From IMG/VR virus record IMGVR_UViG_3300025508_000207, positions 1 through 20,028 of that record: 20,028 nt of DNA. One strand, 5' to 3'. Both the position numbers and the translations under genes were made by a program. This document shows positions 1-8,628 of the stretch, piece after piece. The stretch comes from a virus. Under the pieces are notes generated by a model. It ran no database searches. It had not been told where the DNA came from and worked only from the letters and a program-made list of their open reading frames with translations. The number at the start of each line of letters is the position of its first letter. Position 1 is the stretch's first letter.

Positions 1-36
1 AAATATGCAAGTTGTCCTATAGGAAACTGGAAATAA
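1..36 (+). CDS. C-terminal tail of an upstream gene (partial)
   Basis: The first reading frame is open from the window edge and ends at a TAA at 34-36, giving an 11-residue tail KYASCPIGNWK. It lies just ahead of the ribosome-binding region of the next gene on the same strand, as expected in this tightly packed operon. The product cannot be identified from so short a tail. By position it would be another virion gene, but that is inference. Confidence 0.4.
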   Translation, partial: KYASCPIGNWK

Positions 37-48
37 GGAAATATAAAC

Positions 49-423
49 ATGGACTATACAATAACAGAACTATCAGATGAAAAAGCAGTTGTAACCTTCG
101 CTGATGGAGCTTGGGCCACTGTTCCAGTACTAGAAACAGATACTAAAGAGGTTTTTGAAACAAGACTCCAAGGATTTGTCACAAAAATTACTGGATCAAA
201 CCCTGAGTGGATAGCGGTTAATCAAACTGGTTCAGTAACTCAAGAAGCATATTCTGAAACAACTGTAGAAAAGGTAGAAGAGACAGATAACCCAGCGTGG
301 CTAGACGCAAGAATAGCCGCATATGGTGCAACCTCTTCCCAAATAGAGTTTATTACTGAGAAAGGTTTGGCAGCTTGGCAAGAAGAAGTAGCGGCTATCA
401 AACTAGCTAACCCAATTGTGTAA
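49..423 (+). CDS. Hypothetical phage protein, 124 aa, possibly structural or assembly-related
   Basis: This is a small acidic protein with no signal peptide or membrane segment. The ATG at 49 follows a modest purine-rich AAGGA stretch. The C-terminal third (about residues 81-124) has the look of a short module common at the ends of phage virion or assembly proteins: a tryptophan-containing helix, then AAYG, QIEFITEKG, and a final AIKLANP stretch. That resemblance is from memory and does not name a function. It is followed after 3 bases by a membrane protein gene and sits in the late operon, so a role in the particle or its assembly is likely. I do not recognise a specific family. Confidence 0.75.
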   Translation: MDYTITELSDEKAVVTFADGAWATVPVLETDTKEVFETRLQGFVTKITGSNPEWIAVNQTGSVTQEAYSETTVEKVEETDNPAWLDARIAAYGATSSQIEFITEKGLAAWQEEVAAIKLANPIV

Positions 424-426
424 CTT

Positions 427-696
427 ATGACTACAGAAAAAAACAACTGGCATCTGAGTAAGTCAGTACCCGTATCACTTATACTAGCACTTGTAATACA
501 AGCAGCCGCCATAGTGTGGACTGTATCACAGATGCAATCTAGTATAGAAGCTAACGCTAACAGTATAGTACGCATAGAAATAAGAACAGAAAAGCTAGAG
601 CTTGCAGTCCAAGGACAAGCAGTAGCTCTTGCACGAATAGATGAGAACATCAAAGCAATACGTATGTCAGTAGAACGTATAGCTTCAAAAGATTAG
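427..696 (+). CDS. Small single-pass membrane protein with C-terminal coiled coil (possible holin or spanin-like)
   Basis: The 89-residue product has a short polar N-terminus, one clear membrane helix at about residues 14-33 (VSLILALVIQAAAIVWTV), and then a charged, heptad-like helix to the end (about 36-87). No enzyme motif is visible. One-helix proteins with a coiled coil are common among phage lysis accessory proteins and membrane-anchored regulators, so a holin- or spanin-like role is possible but unproven. The start has almost no Shine-Dalgarno sequence and lies 3 bases after the previous stop, so translation is probably coupled. The next gene starts 10 bases downstream. Confidence 0.75.
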   Translation: MTTEKNNWHLSKSVPVSLILALVIQAAAIVWTVSQMQSSIEANANSIVRIEIRTEKLELAVQGQAVALARIDENIKAIRMSVERIASKD

Positions 697-706
697 GGAT
701 AAAAGA

Positions 707-3025
707 ATGTTACAATTTCAGGGATTTAAACCAGACGCATTAAATCGCATGGCTAAGACTATGGGATACTCAGGAGACATGGGGGAGTTTAATAAATTTC
801 TGAATGAGAACCCTGAGAAACAAGAGATGATGGATGTGTACTCTGAAAAAGCTAAAGAGATGATGATGGGTGGCTATGTAAAAGGCTATGCTGAAGGTGG
901 GATGGTAACTCCATCTCCGGGGATGGAAAATATTCCGGGTACACTTAGTTATGAACAAGCACTTAATAGACAAATGTCAAGAGATGTTAAAGATACTTGG
1001 GAAGCAAAAAGAATAGCAGCAGCCCTAGCGTTAGGTCCGGGTACTAGATATACTATACCTCCTGAAAATATGGCAGAACAGCAACAAGCACAAGCTGCAC
1101 AGATGCAGATGGCCCAAGCCAATCCCTTACGTCAAATGGCACAATTAGCACCACTTGGACTAGCAGCACCCACAGTTCTACCTAGAGACTATGTACCCAA
1201 TCCTAGTGCAGAGAAATTTGGACAACGAGCAGCACAAACTACAGGACAAACAGCCAACCCACAAGCAACAGCACCCGTATCACCAGTAGACTACACACAG
1301 GGGCCAGTGCCTCAGTCAACTGGGTATCAGGGTGGTACTATAACTGAAGCAATAGCTAACAGAGCATTTACTCCGGGCCTACCTTTTGGTGGTACTGTAT
1401 CACCAGTTGGTACAGCATACAATGCTAACCAAGCAGTAGATACTACACTTGGTCAGGTATCAGGAACGATTGCTCCAAGCATAGCAGGTGCAACAACCTC
1501 AACAGCAGCAGCACCAACAGTGGTTGATCCACGTACAATGACTGCATCTACTGCAGCATCAGGAGTGCAAGCAGCAACAGGTGCAATGGCTCCTGCACAG
1601 GGTACAGTAGATCCACGCGCACAAGCTACAGCTCAACAAACAACAGAGACAAGTGTAGAAGCTTTAACTGAAGCACAGGGTACAGCCACTACAATGGTTA
1701 ATCCTGTTACACGTACTATACAGGCAGGTGAAGTTGTAAGTGGTGCAGCAAATGCTGAGACAGCAGCAACCTTTATGGAACAGGTGGAAGCTGCAGAGGC
1801 AACACCAACTAACAAAGCTACAGTACAAGGACAGTTAGAAGGATTGATGGCAGCCTTTGAAGGTGGTAATACACCTGCATGGGCAGCAGGGGCAATGCGT
1901 AACGTCACTACACAGATGGCAAACAGAGGTTTAGGTGCATCAAGTATGGCAGCACAGGCTCTTATACAAGGGGCTATGGAATCTGCACTACCAATAGCAC
2001 AAGCAGATGCACAAGTAATTGCACAATTTGAAGCACAGAACTTGTCAAACAGACAACAACGTGCTATGCTTGCAGCACAACAACGTGCTACATTTATGGG
2101 CATGGAGTTTGACCAAGAGTTTCAATCACGAGTACAAAACTCTGCACGTATAGGTGACATAGCTAATATGAACTTTACTGCTGACCAACAGGTTGCACTA
2201 GAGAATAGTCGTATAGCTAACACAGTTAATCTATCTAACCTAAGTAATAGACAAGCAATGATAATGGCAGAGGCTTCTGCACTAGCAAACCTTGACATGT
2301 CTAATCTTGCTAATAGGCAACAAGCTGCTGTACAAAATGCACAGAACTTTATGCAGATGGATATGCAAAATTTATCTAATCAACAACAGACTGATATGTT
2401 TAAAGGTCAACAAATTATTCAATCTTTATTTACAGATCAAGCTGCTGAGAATGCAGCAAAACAATTTAATGCTACTAGTCAATCACAGACTGATCAGTTC
2501 TTTGCAAGCCTAGCAAGTACAACTTCGCAGTTTAATGCTTCACAAGCCAATGCTCAAGGACAGTTTAATGCAGGGCAAACTAATACTATGAATAAATTTG
2601 TTGCAGAAGTACAGAATCAACGTGACCAGTTTAATGCTCAGAATAGATTAGTTATAGACCAGAACAATGCACAGTGGCGTAGGGAAATTGCAACAGCAGA
2701 TACCGTAGCAATCAATAGAGCCAATGAGTTAAACGCTAGTTCTATACTGGAGATGTCTGACTCTGCATATAAAAACCTATGGCAGTACTACTCAGATAGT
2801 ATGGAGTGGGCATGGAACAGTGCAGAGAATGAGCAAGAGCGTTGGAACAGACTAGCACTACAGCAAATGCAGAACGATACTAGTATAAAACTAGCAGATA
2901 TGAAGAGTGATTATCAATCCTCTACATCGTTTGGTAAATTAATTGGTACACTATTTACTGGTGGTAATAAAATATTTGGCAGCTTGACTGGTGGTACTAG
3001 CTCATTAGATTCTGTAATATCATAA
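707..3025 (+). CDS. Probable internal virion protein, Q/A/N-rich with long 11/22-residue helical repeats
   Basis: The 772-residue protein begins with a Met-rich helical region and a glycine motif (GGYVKGYAEGGMV, about 55-67) of a kind seen in marine phage virion proteins. A low-complexity Ala/Thr/Gln/Pro region follows (about 120-390). Residues 445-576 form six 22-residue units, each with Leu or Phe at the second position and usually Asn/Asp and Gln after it. Residues 586-677 carry a QFNA-type motif every 11 residues. Such spacing predicts a long helical rod. The C-terminus is hydrophobic and glycine-rich (about 741-766). There is no catalytic motif. Size, position before two further large proteins, and composition suggest an ejected core protein playing a T7 gp14/gp15-like role. 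The family is not recognised with certainty. ATG at 707 follows AGGGATAAAAGA. Confidence 0.8.
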   Translation: MLQFQGFKPDALNRMAKTMGYSGDMGEFNKFLNENPEKQEMMDVYSEKAKEMMMGGYVKGYAEGGMVTPSPGMENIPGTLSYEQALNRQMSRDVKDTWEAKRIAAALALGPGTRYTIPPENMAEQQQAQAAQMQMAQANPLRQMAQLAPLGLAAPTVLPRDYVPNPSAEKFGQRAAQTTGQTANPQATAPVSPVDYTQGPVPQSTGYQGGTITEAIANRAFTPGLPFGGTVSPVGTAYNANQAVDTTLGQVSGTIAPSIAGATTSTAAAPTVVDPRTMTASTAASGVQAATGAMAPAQGTVDPRAQATAQQTTETSVEALTEAQGTATTMVNPVTRTIQAGEVVSGAANAETAATFMEQVEAAEATPTNKATVQGQLEGLMAAFEGGNTPAWAAGAMRNVTTQMANRGLGASSMAAQALIQGAMESALPIAQADAQVIAQFEAQNLSNRQQRAMLAAQQRATFMGMEFDQEFQSRVQNSARIGDIANMNFTADQQVALENSRIANTVNLSNLSNRQAMIMAEASALANLDMSNLANRQQAAVQNAQNFMQMDMQNLSNQQQTDMFKGQQIIQSLFTDQAAENAAKQFNATSQSQTDQFFASLASTTSQFNASQANAQGQFNAGQTNTMNKFVAEVQNQRDQFNAQNRLVIDQNNAQWRREIATADTVAINRANELNASSILEMSDSAYKNLWQYYSDSMEWAWNSAENEQERWNRLALQQMQNDTSIKLADMKSDYQSSTSFGKLIGTLFTGGNKIFGSLTGGTSSLDSVIS
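2039..2737 (+). repeat. In-frame 66-bp / 33-bp repeat region encoding 22- and 11-residue helical repeats
   Basis: Codons for residues 445, 467, 489, 511, 533 and 555 of the 772-residue protein each open a 22-residue unit (66 bp). The clearest copies start NLSNRQQ, NLSNRQ, NLANRQQ and NLSNQQQ; the second and third (467, 489) are diverged. After a small phase shift, Phe occurs at 587, 598, 609, 620, 631 and 642, exactly 11 residues apart, mostly inside QFNA. Weaker copies follow at 652-655 and 674-677. DNA identity between copies is partial, so this is an old protein-level repeat rather than a fresh tandem duplication. Confidence 0.8.
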
Positions 3026-3035
3026 GGAAAATAAA

Positions 3036-3239
3036 ATGTACGATGAGGCATACAAAGTCTACCAAGGTATTATAAAGAAATTACCTGATGAAAGTAAAGA
3101 CAAACCAAAGCAAATATCTAGTGGTTTGCTAGGAAGACCTACAGTAAAAAAAGAAAGTGTATCTACAGAACCAGTAGATCGTATCGCACGATATGTTGCA
3201 AGCATACGTAGAGACAGAAGAGAGTTAAACAATGGCTGA
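3036..3239 (+). CDS. Small hypothetical virion-operon protein, 67 aa
   Basis: This short basic, mostly helical protein has no membrane segment. It starts at an ATG preceded by AAGGAAAATAAA, a reasonable ribosome-binding site. It carries a GLLGRP motif in the middle that loosely echoes the GGLMSRR tail of the next protein. Its last 8 bases overlap the start of the next gene, which points to coupled translation. The product is not recognised. Position among virion genes suggests a small particle component or assembly helper. Confidence 0.75.
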   Translation: MYDEAYKVYQGIIKKLPDESKDKPKQISSGLLGRPTVKKESVSTEPVDRIARYVASIRRDRRELNNG

Positions 3240-3744
3240 ACCACAAGCACTACCCTTTGATGCACCTATAGCAGGTATGTCATTAACGGCAGAGCCGGGC
3301 AATAGACCTTGGCAACAACCACCACAACATGATACCGTCGAACAGGCTATAGAATATTACCTACCCAAGTTAAGTGACGAAGAGTTCTATGAACAACTAT
3401 TAAATGTCATGGAGATGGGGATACCTATTACTACTATAGCAAATGGTATACAACTAAATGGAGTGATGACAGGTATACATACTATAGATGTAGGTATATT
3501 AATCATGCCTGTGTTAGTAGAGACTATGGCTTACATGGCTGACGAGGCAGGAGTTGATTATGATTTAGGTACAGAGAACAGAGTAGATTCTGATTTAGTA
3601 TCTGATAGCCAGTTAGCTTTAGTAATCAAAAAGATAAAAGATAAACAGGGTATAGAATCAGAGATGCCAGTACAAGAAGAGATGGCCCCAGAGCCAGTGG
3701 AAGAACCAGTTGAATCTGGTGGGCTAATGTCGAGGAGAATGTAA
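3232..3744 (+). CDS. Hypothetical virion-operon protein with one hydrophobic segment, 170 aa
   Basis: The protein has a Pro/Gln-rich N-terminus, a folded-looking middle (about 34-75), and a hydrophobic stretch at about 83-103 (GILIMPVLVETMAYMA flanked by Ile/Val residues) that could be a membrane helix or a buried core helix. An acidic Glu/Pro linker follows (about 143-162), and the end is basic: GGLMSRRM. No enzyme motif is seen. The start overlaps the previous stop by 8 bases and the stop overlaps the next ATG by one base (TAATG), so all three are likely translated together. I believe proteins of this kind are conserved in marine podoviruses, but I cannot give a function. Confidence 0.78.
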   Translation: MAEPQALPFDAPIAGMSLTAEPGNRPWQQPPQHDTVEQAIEYYLPKLSDEEFYEQLLNVMEMGIPITTIANGIQLNGVMTGIHTIDVGILIMPVLVETMAYMADEAGVDYDLGTENRVDSDLVSDSQLALVIKKIKDKQGIESEMPVQEEMAPEPVEEPVESGGLMSRRM

Positions 3745-4868
3745 TGGGTTTTAATATAGGTGGTTTTTTAGGTGGTGTTTCTGAGGGTGTTAATGATGCT
3801 ATCCTTCGTGAAGAAGAACGACTAGACGAAAAGTTAACGATGAATCGACAGGAAGCTAGTCTTCAACGTAGAGATAAAAATAAAGAAAGACTTAGAAAAG
3901 AAGTATTACTTGAAGAGTTAACTGAGCAGCTTGCCGTACACCATACAGAAGATCAAATTACACAGATGTCAGCTAAAGGTTTGGGTGCTATGAAACAGTT
4001 TGCAACTATAAGTCAGGCAGAGTTTGCAGCAGGGCGAGATCCTAGTGCTGCATATAACTGGAGTGTAGCTACTGCAGATCTTGCTCCACCACCTATGTCT
4101 TCACAGGTAGATAACTCAGCAAAGTCTGATGACCTTGAAAAAACAACTATTAAACCCACATCTTTTGGTCTTAAAAGACCAACACAAACATATAAATCAT
4201 ACGCTACAATAGACGAATCGTTAGAACGTAATGCTCAAGCAATAGTTACTGCACAACAAAATGGTGATAACAAAAAATTAGCAGAGTTACAAAGGCGTGG
4301 AGAACTTCTAATGGAACAGGCTCTAACACAAGGAGATGGTAGCCAGTTTAAAGATGCGTCAGTGACATCAGTATTAAACTATAGTTATAAAACATACATG
4401 ACTGGGCTAGGGTATGACTATGACAACGTAGAAAACAAAATAGCTAATCTAACAACAGATATGCGTGGTCAAGTTATTGCAGATAACTACGGTTATGGGC
4501 AGTCTTTGTTAAGAAATAAAAAATTTGCAGCAGATGGAACTATAAACTCTATTGCAACAAACCATAAGAACGATGCAAATATAAATGCGCGTGCATTTGC
4601 AGATAAACAGTATGTAAATAGAGGTGAAGGTTTGTACTTTCAACCTGCTCCCTCATCTAACTATCATGTAATACCTTTGCCGGGTGTCCAAGAAATGAAT
4701 AGAAAAGAACAAGGGGAATTTATGAAAAGTCAGTTTCAAAAATATAAACAGACTAACAAAGTATTACATGGTTCAACCGTAATATACCAAGGGGTAACTG
4801 CTGACGGTAAAAGTTACAAAGCAGCAGGTGGAGTTTACTCAAGAAATGGAGATAGGATAATTGGCTGA
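3744..4868 (+). CDS. Probable internal virion protein, 374 aa
   Basis: The N-terminus (GFNIGGFLGGVSEGVNDAI) is glycine-rich and amphipathic. It is followed by a strongly charged helix rich in Glu, Lys and Arg (about 20-66), then a mixed region with no visible catalytic motif. The C-terminal part (about 290-374) is more globular, with several aromatic residues. Its place between the repeat-rich protein and the 1243-residue protein matches the usual tandem of ejected core proteins in T7-like phages, so a gp15-like role inside the head or in the DNA ejection channel is a reasonable inference. Start and end both overlap neighbours (1 base and 8 bases), showing tight translational coupling. Confidence 0.75.
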   Translation: MGFNIGGFLGGVSEGVNDAILREEERLDEKLTMNRQEASLQRRDKNKERLRKEVLLEELTEQLAVHHTEDQITQMSAKGLGAMKQFATISQAEFAAGRDPSAAYNWSVATADLAPPPMSSQVDNSAKSDDLEKTTIKPTSFGLKRPTQTYKSYATIDESLERNAQAIVTAQQNGDNKKLAELQRRGELLMEQALTQGDGSQFKDASVTSVLNYSYKTYMTGLGYDYDNVENKIANLTTDMRGQVIADNYGYGQSLLRNKKFAADGTINSIATNHKNDANINARAFADKQYVNRGEGLYFQPAPSSNYHVIPLPGVQEMNRKEQGEFMKSQFQKYKQTNKVLHGSTVIYQGVTADGKSYKAAGGVYSRNGDRIIG

Positions 4869-7800
4869 TAGTTTACAAGATTTATTAAGTGAGGACAACT
4901 CAGAAGATACGTCTAGTATAAGACCTATTACTAATGTAGATAACACCTCTGAGGTAGAAGATGATTCTGATGAAATAGAATTAGAACTTGATTTTAAATC
5001 AGAAGGTTTTTTAGATGTTCCTGAATCTGTTGAGCCACCATTAACTGATCCTGAGTCTATAATAGATAGGACTACAGAGAGCGAGATGGATGAGAGTACA
5101 CAATTTAGCCGTGGTATAGGAAACTTAATGTCTGCAGGTCGTGACATAGGAGAGTTTATTACGAGTGGAGAAATTGTAACTGCACCTGCTCAAGGTATTG
5201 TTCGTGGATTAGAAGAGGTAACTGAGTTTGGTAAATCTGTAGTAACAGGTGGTACTAAAGGTGTTGCTAAAGGAATTGACTGGGTGTTTGATGAGACTGA
5301 TATTGATGATAAAATTATGTCAGGTATTTTAACAGCACAAGATGTAGCTTTTTCTCCTTTGATAGGACGTGGAGATGAAGAAGGTGGTGGTCTTCTTGGT
5401 GCTGTGGAAGAGTTTATACCTGACCCTGAAAGCGTAACAGGTGTATTGACTGCAGGTATTAGTCAGTTTGCTACAGGTATGATACTTACACGTAGAGTAA
5501 CAGGACTTAGTGGGCTAAAAGGAAATGTAATTAATGGTGCTATAACAGATGCTACATTCTTTGACCCATTTGAGGGTAACATTTCTACACTAGCCAAGTC
5601 ATCAGGTGGTGTATTTAATAATGCTATAACAGATGCTCTTGCAACAAATGAAACACAGGGTGAATTTGTTAATAGAATTAGAAACGGTATTGAGGGTCTT
5701 GCATTTGGTGGTGTAATAGAAGTATTTGGTAAAGCATTTAGAGCAGCAAAGGCTACAAAGAATGCTAAAGAAGAGTTTATAAAAACAGGTGAGGTGTCTA
5801 TTCCTGCAAGAAAAGAAATGGATGATGCTATTGACGACTTAAAAAACCTAGACCTTGAAGGGTCTCCTAAAAAAGAAGACATTAAAAAAGCTTATGATAA
5901 ACGTAAAGGTAAGTACGATATTGAACGAGCAAAAGCTAATACAAAAATAGAAGCTAACGAACAAAAAATTAAAGCTAAAGCAGTTGCATCAGATAACAGA
6001 GAAGTATCTAAAGATTTTATTGAGGAATTTGAAGAGCGACTAGGAAAACAAATATCAACACGTGACGCAGATGGTAATGTAACAGGATTAGATTTTGATT
6101 TAGCTAGAAAAGTAGGTAAGGAAACTACTGAAAGTTTATATGGGTCTAAGACCAGAGCATTTCTTGACAACGTAGTAGGTGTTAAAACAATAGCTGATGT
6201 GGATGTAGCTAAAGGAGTTGATGAAACATTTAGTGTTATATTAAATCCTGATAAACTAGATGCCATAGTAGCAGTTGCTAGTGATCTAAAAAAACAATTC
6301 CCAGATGCATTTAAACCAAAGGTAAACCCTGCCACAAATAAACAGCTACGGGTTATAGATCATTTGTTTGAACTAACTGTTAGTGGAGAGTTAAAAAGCG
6401 ATAAACTAATAGACACTTTAGGAACGTACGGTCTAACTTATGAAGATTATATAGTAAGTGTTATGGGTTCTGGATCTGATGCTGGAAGATTATTAAATAA
6501 ACTGAGCCAGTTGGGAAGAGCTAGACCTAAGAGCGAAGCAGAAGAACTTGCCAACAGATCTTTAATGGATGCACAAAATGGTATACGTCAATGGGTAATG
6601 CGTATTGAAAATATTAGAAGAGGTTCATTGGTTTCACAGTTAGCTACAGCAGCTAGGAACGTAACCTCTGTAGCCATACGTATGCCTCTTGAAAGTCTTG
6701 GCAATGTAATGGACACAGCCCTGTACTCATTAGGTAAAGAAGGCTGGGGTGCAGCAGGAAAGTCAATGCTTAATAGGCAAAACTGGGTAGGTTCTTTTAA
6801 AGGTATGGGGCATTTTTCATCTTTAAACACTGGTGGTTTGTATCGTAAGAACAGAGAATTTACTGACATGATACTGGAGCAACCAGAGTTCTCCGTACAG
6901 TATGACAAAATGTTTAATCAGTTAAATGAAATAAGAAAGCACACTAAAGGACCAACAGGTGGTGTGCTTGACAAAGTAGCTACACAACTAGAAAGAGGTG
7001 TAGATGTTTTAAACACACCTAACAGACTGCAAGAGTTTATGGTTAGAAGGGTTAGTTTTTTAAGTGAACTTGAAAGATTAGTTAAACGAGAGTGGAATGT
7101 AGATCTTATAGATACAGTAGGTAATGGAGATCTTCGTAAGCTTACCTCTGACATGAGCCAGTTTAGACCTAAAGGTGCAAGATCATTTATAGAATTAGTA
7201 GACTCATCTGTAGGTAAAGCATTAGACGTAACATACGCCAAACAACCAGACTTAAAAATATTTAGAGATGCTACAAACTTTATAACTCGTAATGGTCTTA
7301 CAACTATCATACCTTTTCCACGGTTTATGTTTAATAGTATTGAGTTAGTTGCCACCTACGCAGGTGGTGCATCAATACCACTAACCCGTAAGTTACTAGA
7401 CATGGGTAAGAAAGGTAAGAGTGCAGCATTAAATGAAGTCGAGCGTAAACTTGTAACACGAAATGTTATGGGCCTTGCAGGTATAATGGCAGCCTACCAA
7501 TACAGATCAGAGATTGGATCTATGGAATTAGGTGACGAATTAAGAGAGCAAGTTGAAGGTGATTATAAACTACTAGCCTTTGGTGATAAACGAGTTGATG
7601 TAACACCTCAGTTTCCCATGCGTCAGTATATGTGGGCAGGTGAAGCAGTAAGAAGAATAGCTAACGGTACATTCTCAGATTGGTATGACCACAGAGAGGC
7701 TATGCAAACCTTCATGGGTACTAACGTAAGAGTTGGCACAGGTAATGTAATCTTTAATGATCTTGCAGAAATTATATCAAGTGACGATGCAGTAGCAGGG

Positions 7801-8592
7801 GAAAGAGTTAAAACAGGTTTTGCAAAAGCAGTAGGTAACTATCTATCTACCTTTGCTACACCAATAGCACAGATAGTAGAGGCACAACGAGCAGCAGGTA
7901 TGAGAACTATGGACTATGCAGATGCTGCACAAGATCCTACACTTAATACTAGAGACAATTATTTCAGTGAGTTTTCCAGACCATTTAGAGCAAGAGGTTT
8001 CTCTAATCTATTTACCCCAGACTCTGAAGGAACACTGCCACCACGTGAGTTTTTATTCTCACAAGATAAACAAAGACCTAATCCTCTGGTCAAAGGAATA
8101 TTTGGAATAAATATGTTTGAAAAGGATGAGGATTATGGTCAGTTCTTTAAACAGCTAGGATACACAGAGTGGAAACTAGGTAGTAGATCTAAGATACCTA
8201 CACAAAAAAGAAACGAGAACCAGATTATAAGAACTATACTACCTGCAGTTGCAAACTTAGGTAGGGCATTACAAGCAGAGTATGAATCAGAGTATGATAT
8301 TCTTGTAAATAGAGGTCAGGAGACTGGTGGTCTATCAAAAGACAAGTGGGTATCAAGTAAACTTAAAGTCACACTTGACAAACAATTAACAAAAGCAAAG
8401 AGTTTAGCAGGTCAAGTTGGTGAGAAAGATGTAAGTAGAGAATCACTAGCACATGACTCGTGGCGAAAAATTCCTAAGAATGCACGATCATCAGCTATGA
8501 CTAGGTTTTTAGAAATAAAAAATAGAGACCCAGAGCTGACAGATCTTAAAGATATGGAGCTATTAATAGGCATAGCAAAAGCAGTTAGATAA
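4861..8592 (+). CDS. Large internal virion protein (T7 gp16-like role inferred), 1243 aa, TTG start
   Basis: This is the largest gene in the window. The protein begins with a very acidic segment (about 1-80). A Gly/Ala-rich region with several hydrophobic stretches follows (about 100-290), then a Lys/Glu-rich helical segment (about 290-390) and a long mixed region to the C-terminus. Its length is close to that of T7 gp16 (about 1300 residues), and it ends the virion operon as gp16 does. I see no lytic transglycosylase signature like the one at the gp16 N-terminus. The start is TTG: an in-frame TAA lies directly before it (4858-4860) and the first in-frame ATG is at residue 76. It overlaps the previous stop by 8 bases, within ATTGGCTGA, mirroring AATGGCTGA at 3231-3239. 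A terminator hairpin follows. Confidence 0.82.
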   Translation: MADSLQDLLSEDNSEDTSSIRPITNVDNTSEVEDDSDEIELELDFKSEGFLDVPESVEPPLTDPESIIDRTTESEMDESTQFSRGIGNLMSAGRDIGEFITSGEIVTAPAQGIVRGLEEVTEFGKSVVTGGTKGVAKGIDWVFDETDIDDKIMSGILTAQDVAFSPLIGRGDEEGGGLLGAVEEFIPDPESVTGVLTAGISQFATGMILTRRVTGLSGLKGNVINGAITDATFFDPFEGNISTLAKSSGGVFNNAITDALATNETQGEFVNRIRNGIEGLAFGGVIEVFGKAFRAAKATKNAKEEFIKTGEVSIPARKEMDDAIDDLKNLDLEGSPKKEDIKKAYDKRKGKYDIERAKANTKIEANEQKIKAKAVASDNREVSKDFIEEFEERLGKQISTRDADGNVTGLDFDLARKVGKETTESLYGSKTRAFLDNVVGVKTIADVDVAKGVDETFSVILNPDKLDAIVAVASDLKKQFPDAFKPKVNPATNKQLRVIDHLFELTVSGELKSDKLIDTLGTYGLTYEDYIVSVMGSGSDAGRLLNKLSQLGRARPKSEAEELANRSLMDAQNGIRQWVMRIENIRRGSLVSQLATAARNVTSVAIRMPLESLGNVMDTALYSLGKEGWGAAGKSMLNRQNWVGSFKGMGHFSSLNTGGLYRKNREFTDMILEQPEFSVQYDKMFNQLNEIRKHTKGPTGGVLDKVATQLERGVDVLNTPNRLQEFMVRRVSFLSELERLVKREWNVDLIDTVGNGDLRKLTSDMSQFRPKGARSFIELVDSSVGKALDVTYAKQPDLKIFRDATNFITRNGLTTIIPFPRFMFNSIELVATYAGGASIPLTRKLLDMGKKGKSAALNEVERKLVTRNVMGLAGIMAAYQYRSEIGSMELGDELREQVEGDYKLLAFGDKRVDVTPQFPMRQYMWAGEAVRRIANGTFSDWYDHREAMQTFMGTNVRVGTGNVIFNDLAEIISSDDAVAGERVKTGFAKAVGNYLSTFATPIAQIVEAQRAAGMRTMDYADAAQDPTLNTRDNYFSEFSRPFRARGFSNLFTPDSEGTLPPREFLFSQDKQRPNPLVKGIFGINMFEKDEDYGQFFKQLGYTEWKLGSRSKIPTQKRNENQIIRTILPAVANLGRALQAEYESEYDILVNRGQETGGLSKDKWVSSKLKVTLDKQLTKAKSLAGQVGEKDVSRESLAHDSWRKIPKNARSSAMTRFLEIKNRDPELTDLKDMELLIGIAKAVR

Positions 8593-8594
8593 AA

Positions 8595-8628
8595 CAAAAA
8601 AGGGGGCAACTAAGCCCCCAATTTTTTA
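8595..8628. terminator. Bidirectional intrinsic terminator between convergent operons
   Basis: GGGGGC at 8602-8607 pairs perfectly with GCCCCC at 8614-8619 around a 6-base AACTAA loop. A run of six A precedes the stem (8596-8601) and six T follow it (8622-8627), so either strand gives a GC stem followed by a U run. It lies 3 bases after the stop of the plus-strand virion operon and touches the stop codon of the minus-strand MazG gene, exactly where two converging transcripts must end. Confidence 0.92.

Noticed and set aside
1633-2103. Long open frame on the minus strand opposite the 772-residue protein
   Set aside because: It lies wholly opposite a well-supported gene in a compositionally biased region (Ala and Thr codons read backward), with no ribosome-binding site and Cys/Ala-rich low-complexity product.
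2039-2737. Regularly spaced similar sequences that might suggest a CRISPR-like or satellite repeat
   Set aside because: The repeats are in frame, have periods of 66 and 33 bp, diverge at the DNA level and make sense as protein helix repeats. There are no constant repeats with unique spacers.
4861-8592. Lytic transglycosylase domain in the 1243-residue protein, as in T7 gp16
   Set aside because: I could not find a convincing glutamate-centred SLT motif in the N-terminal or other regions, so only the gp16-like position and size are claimed.
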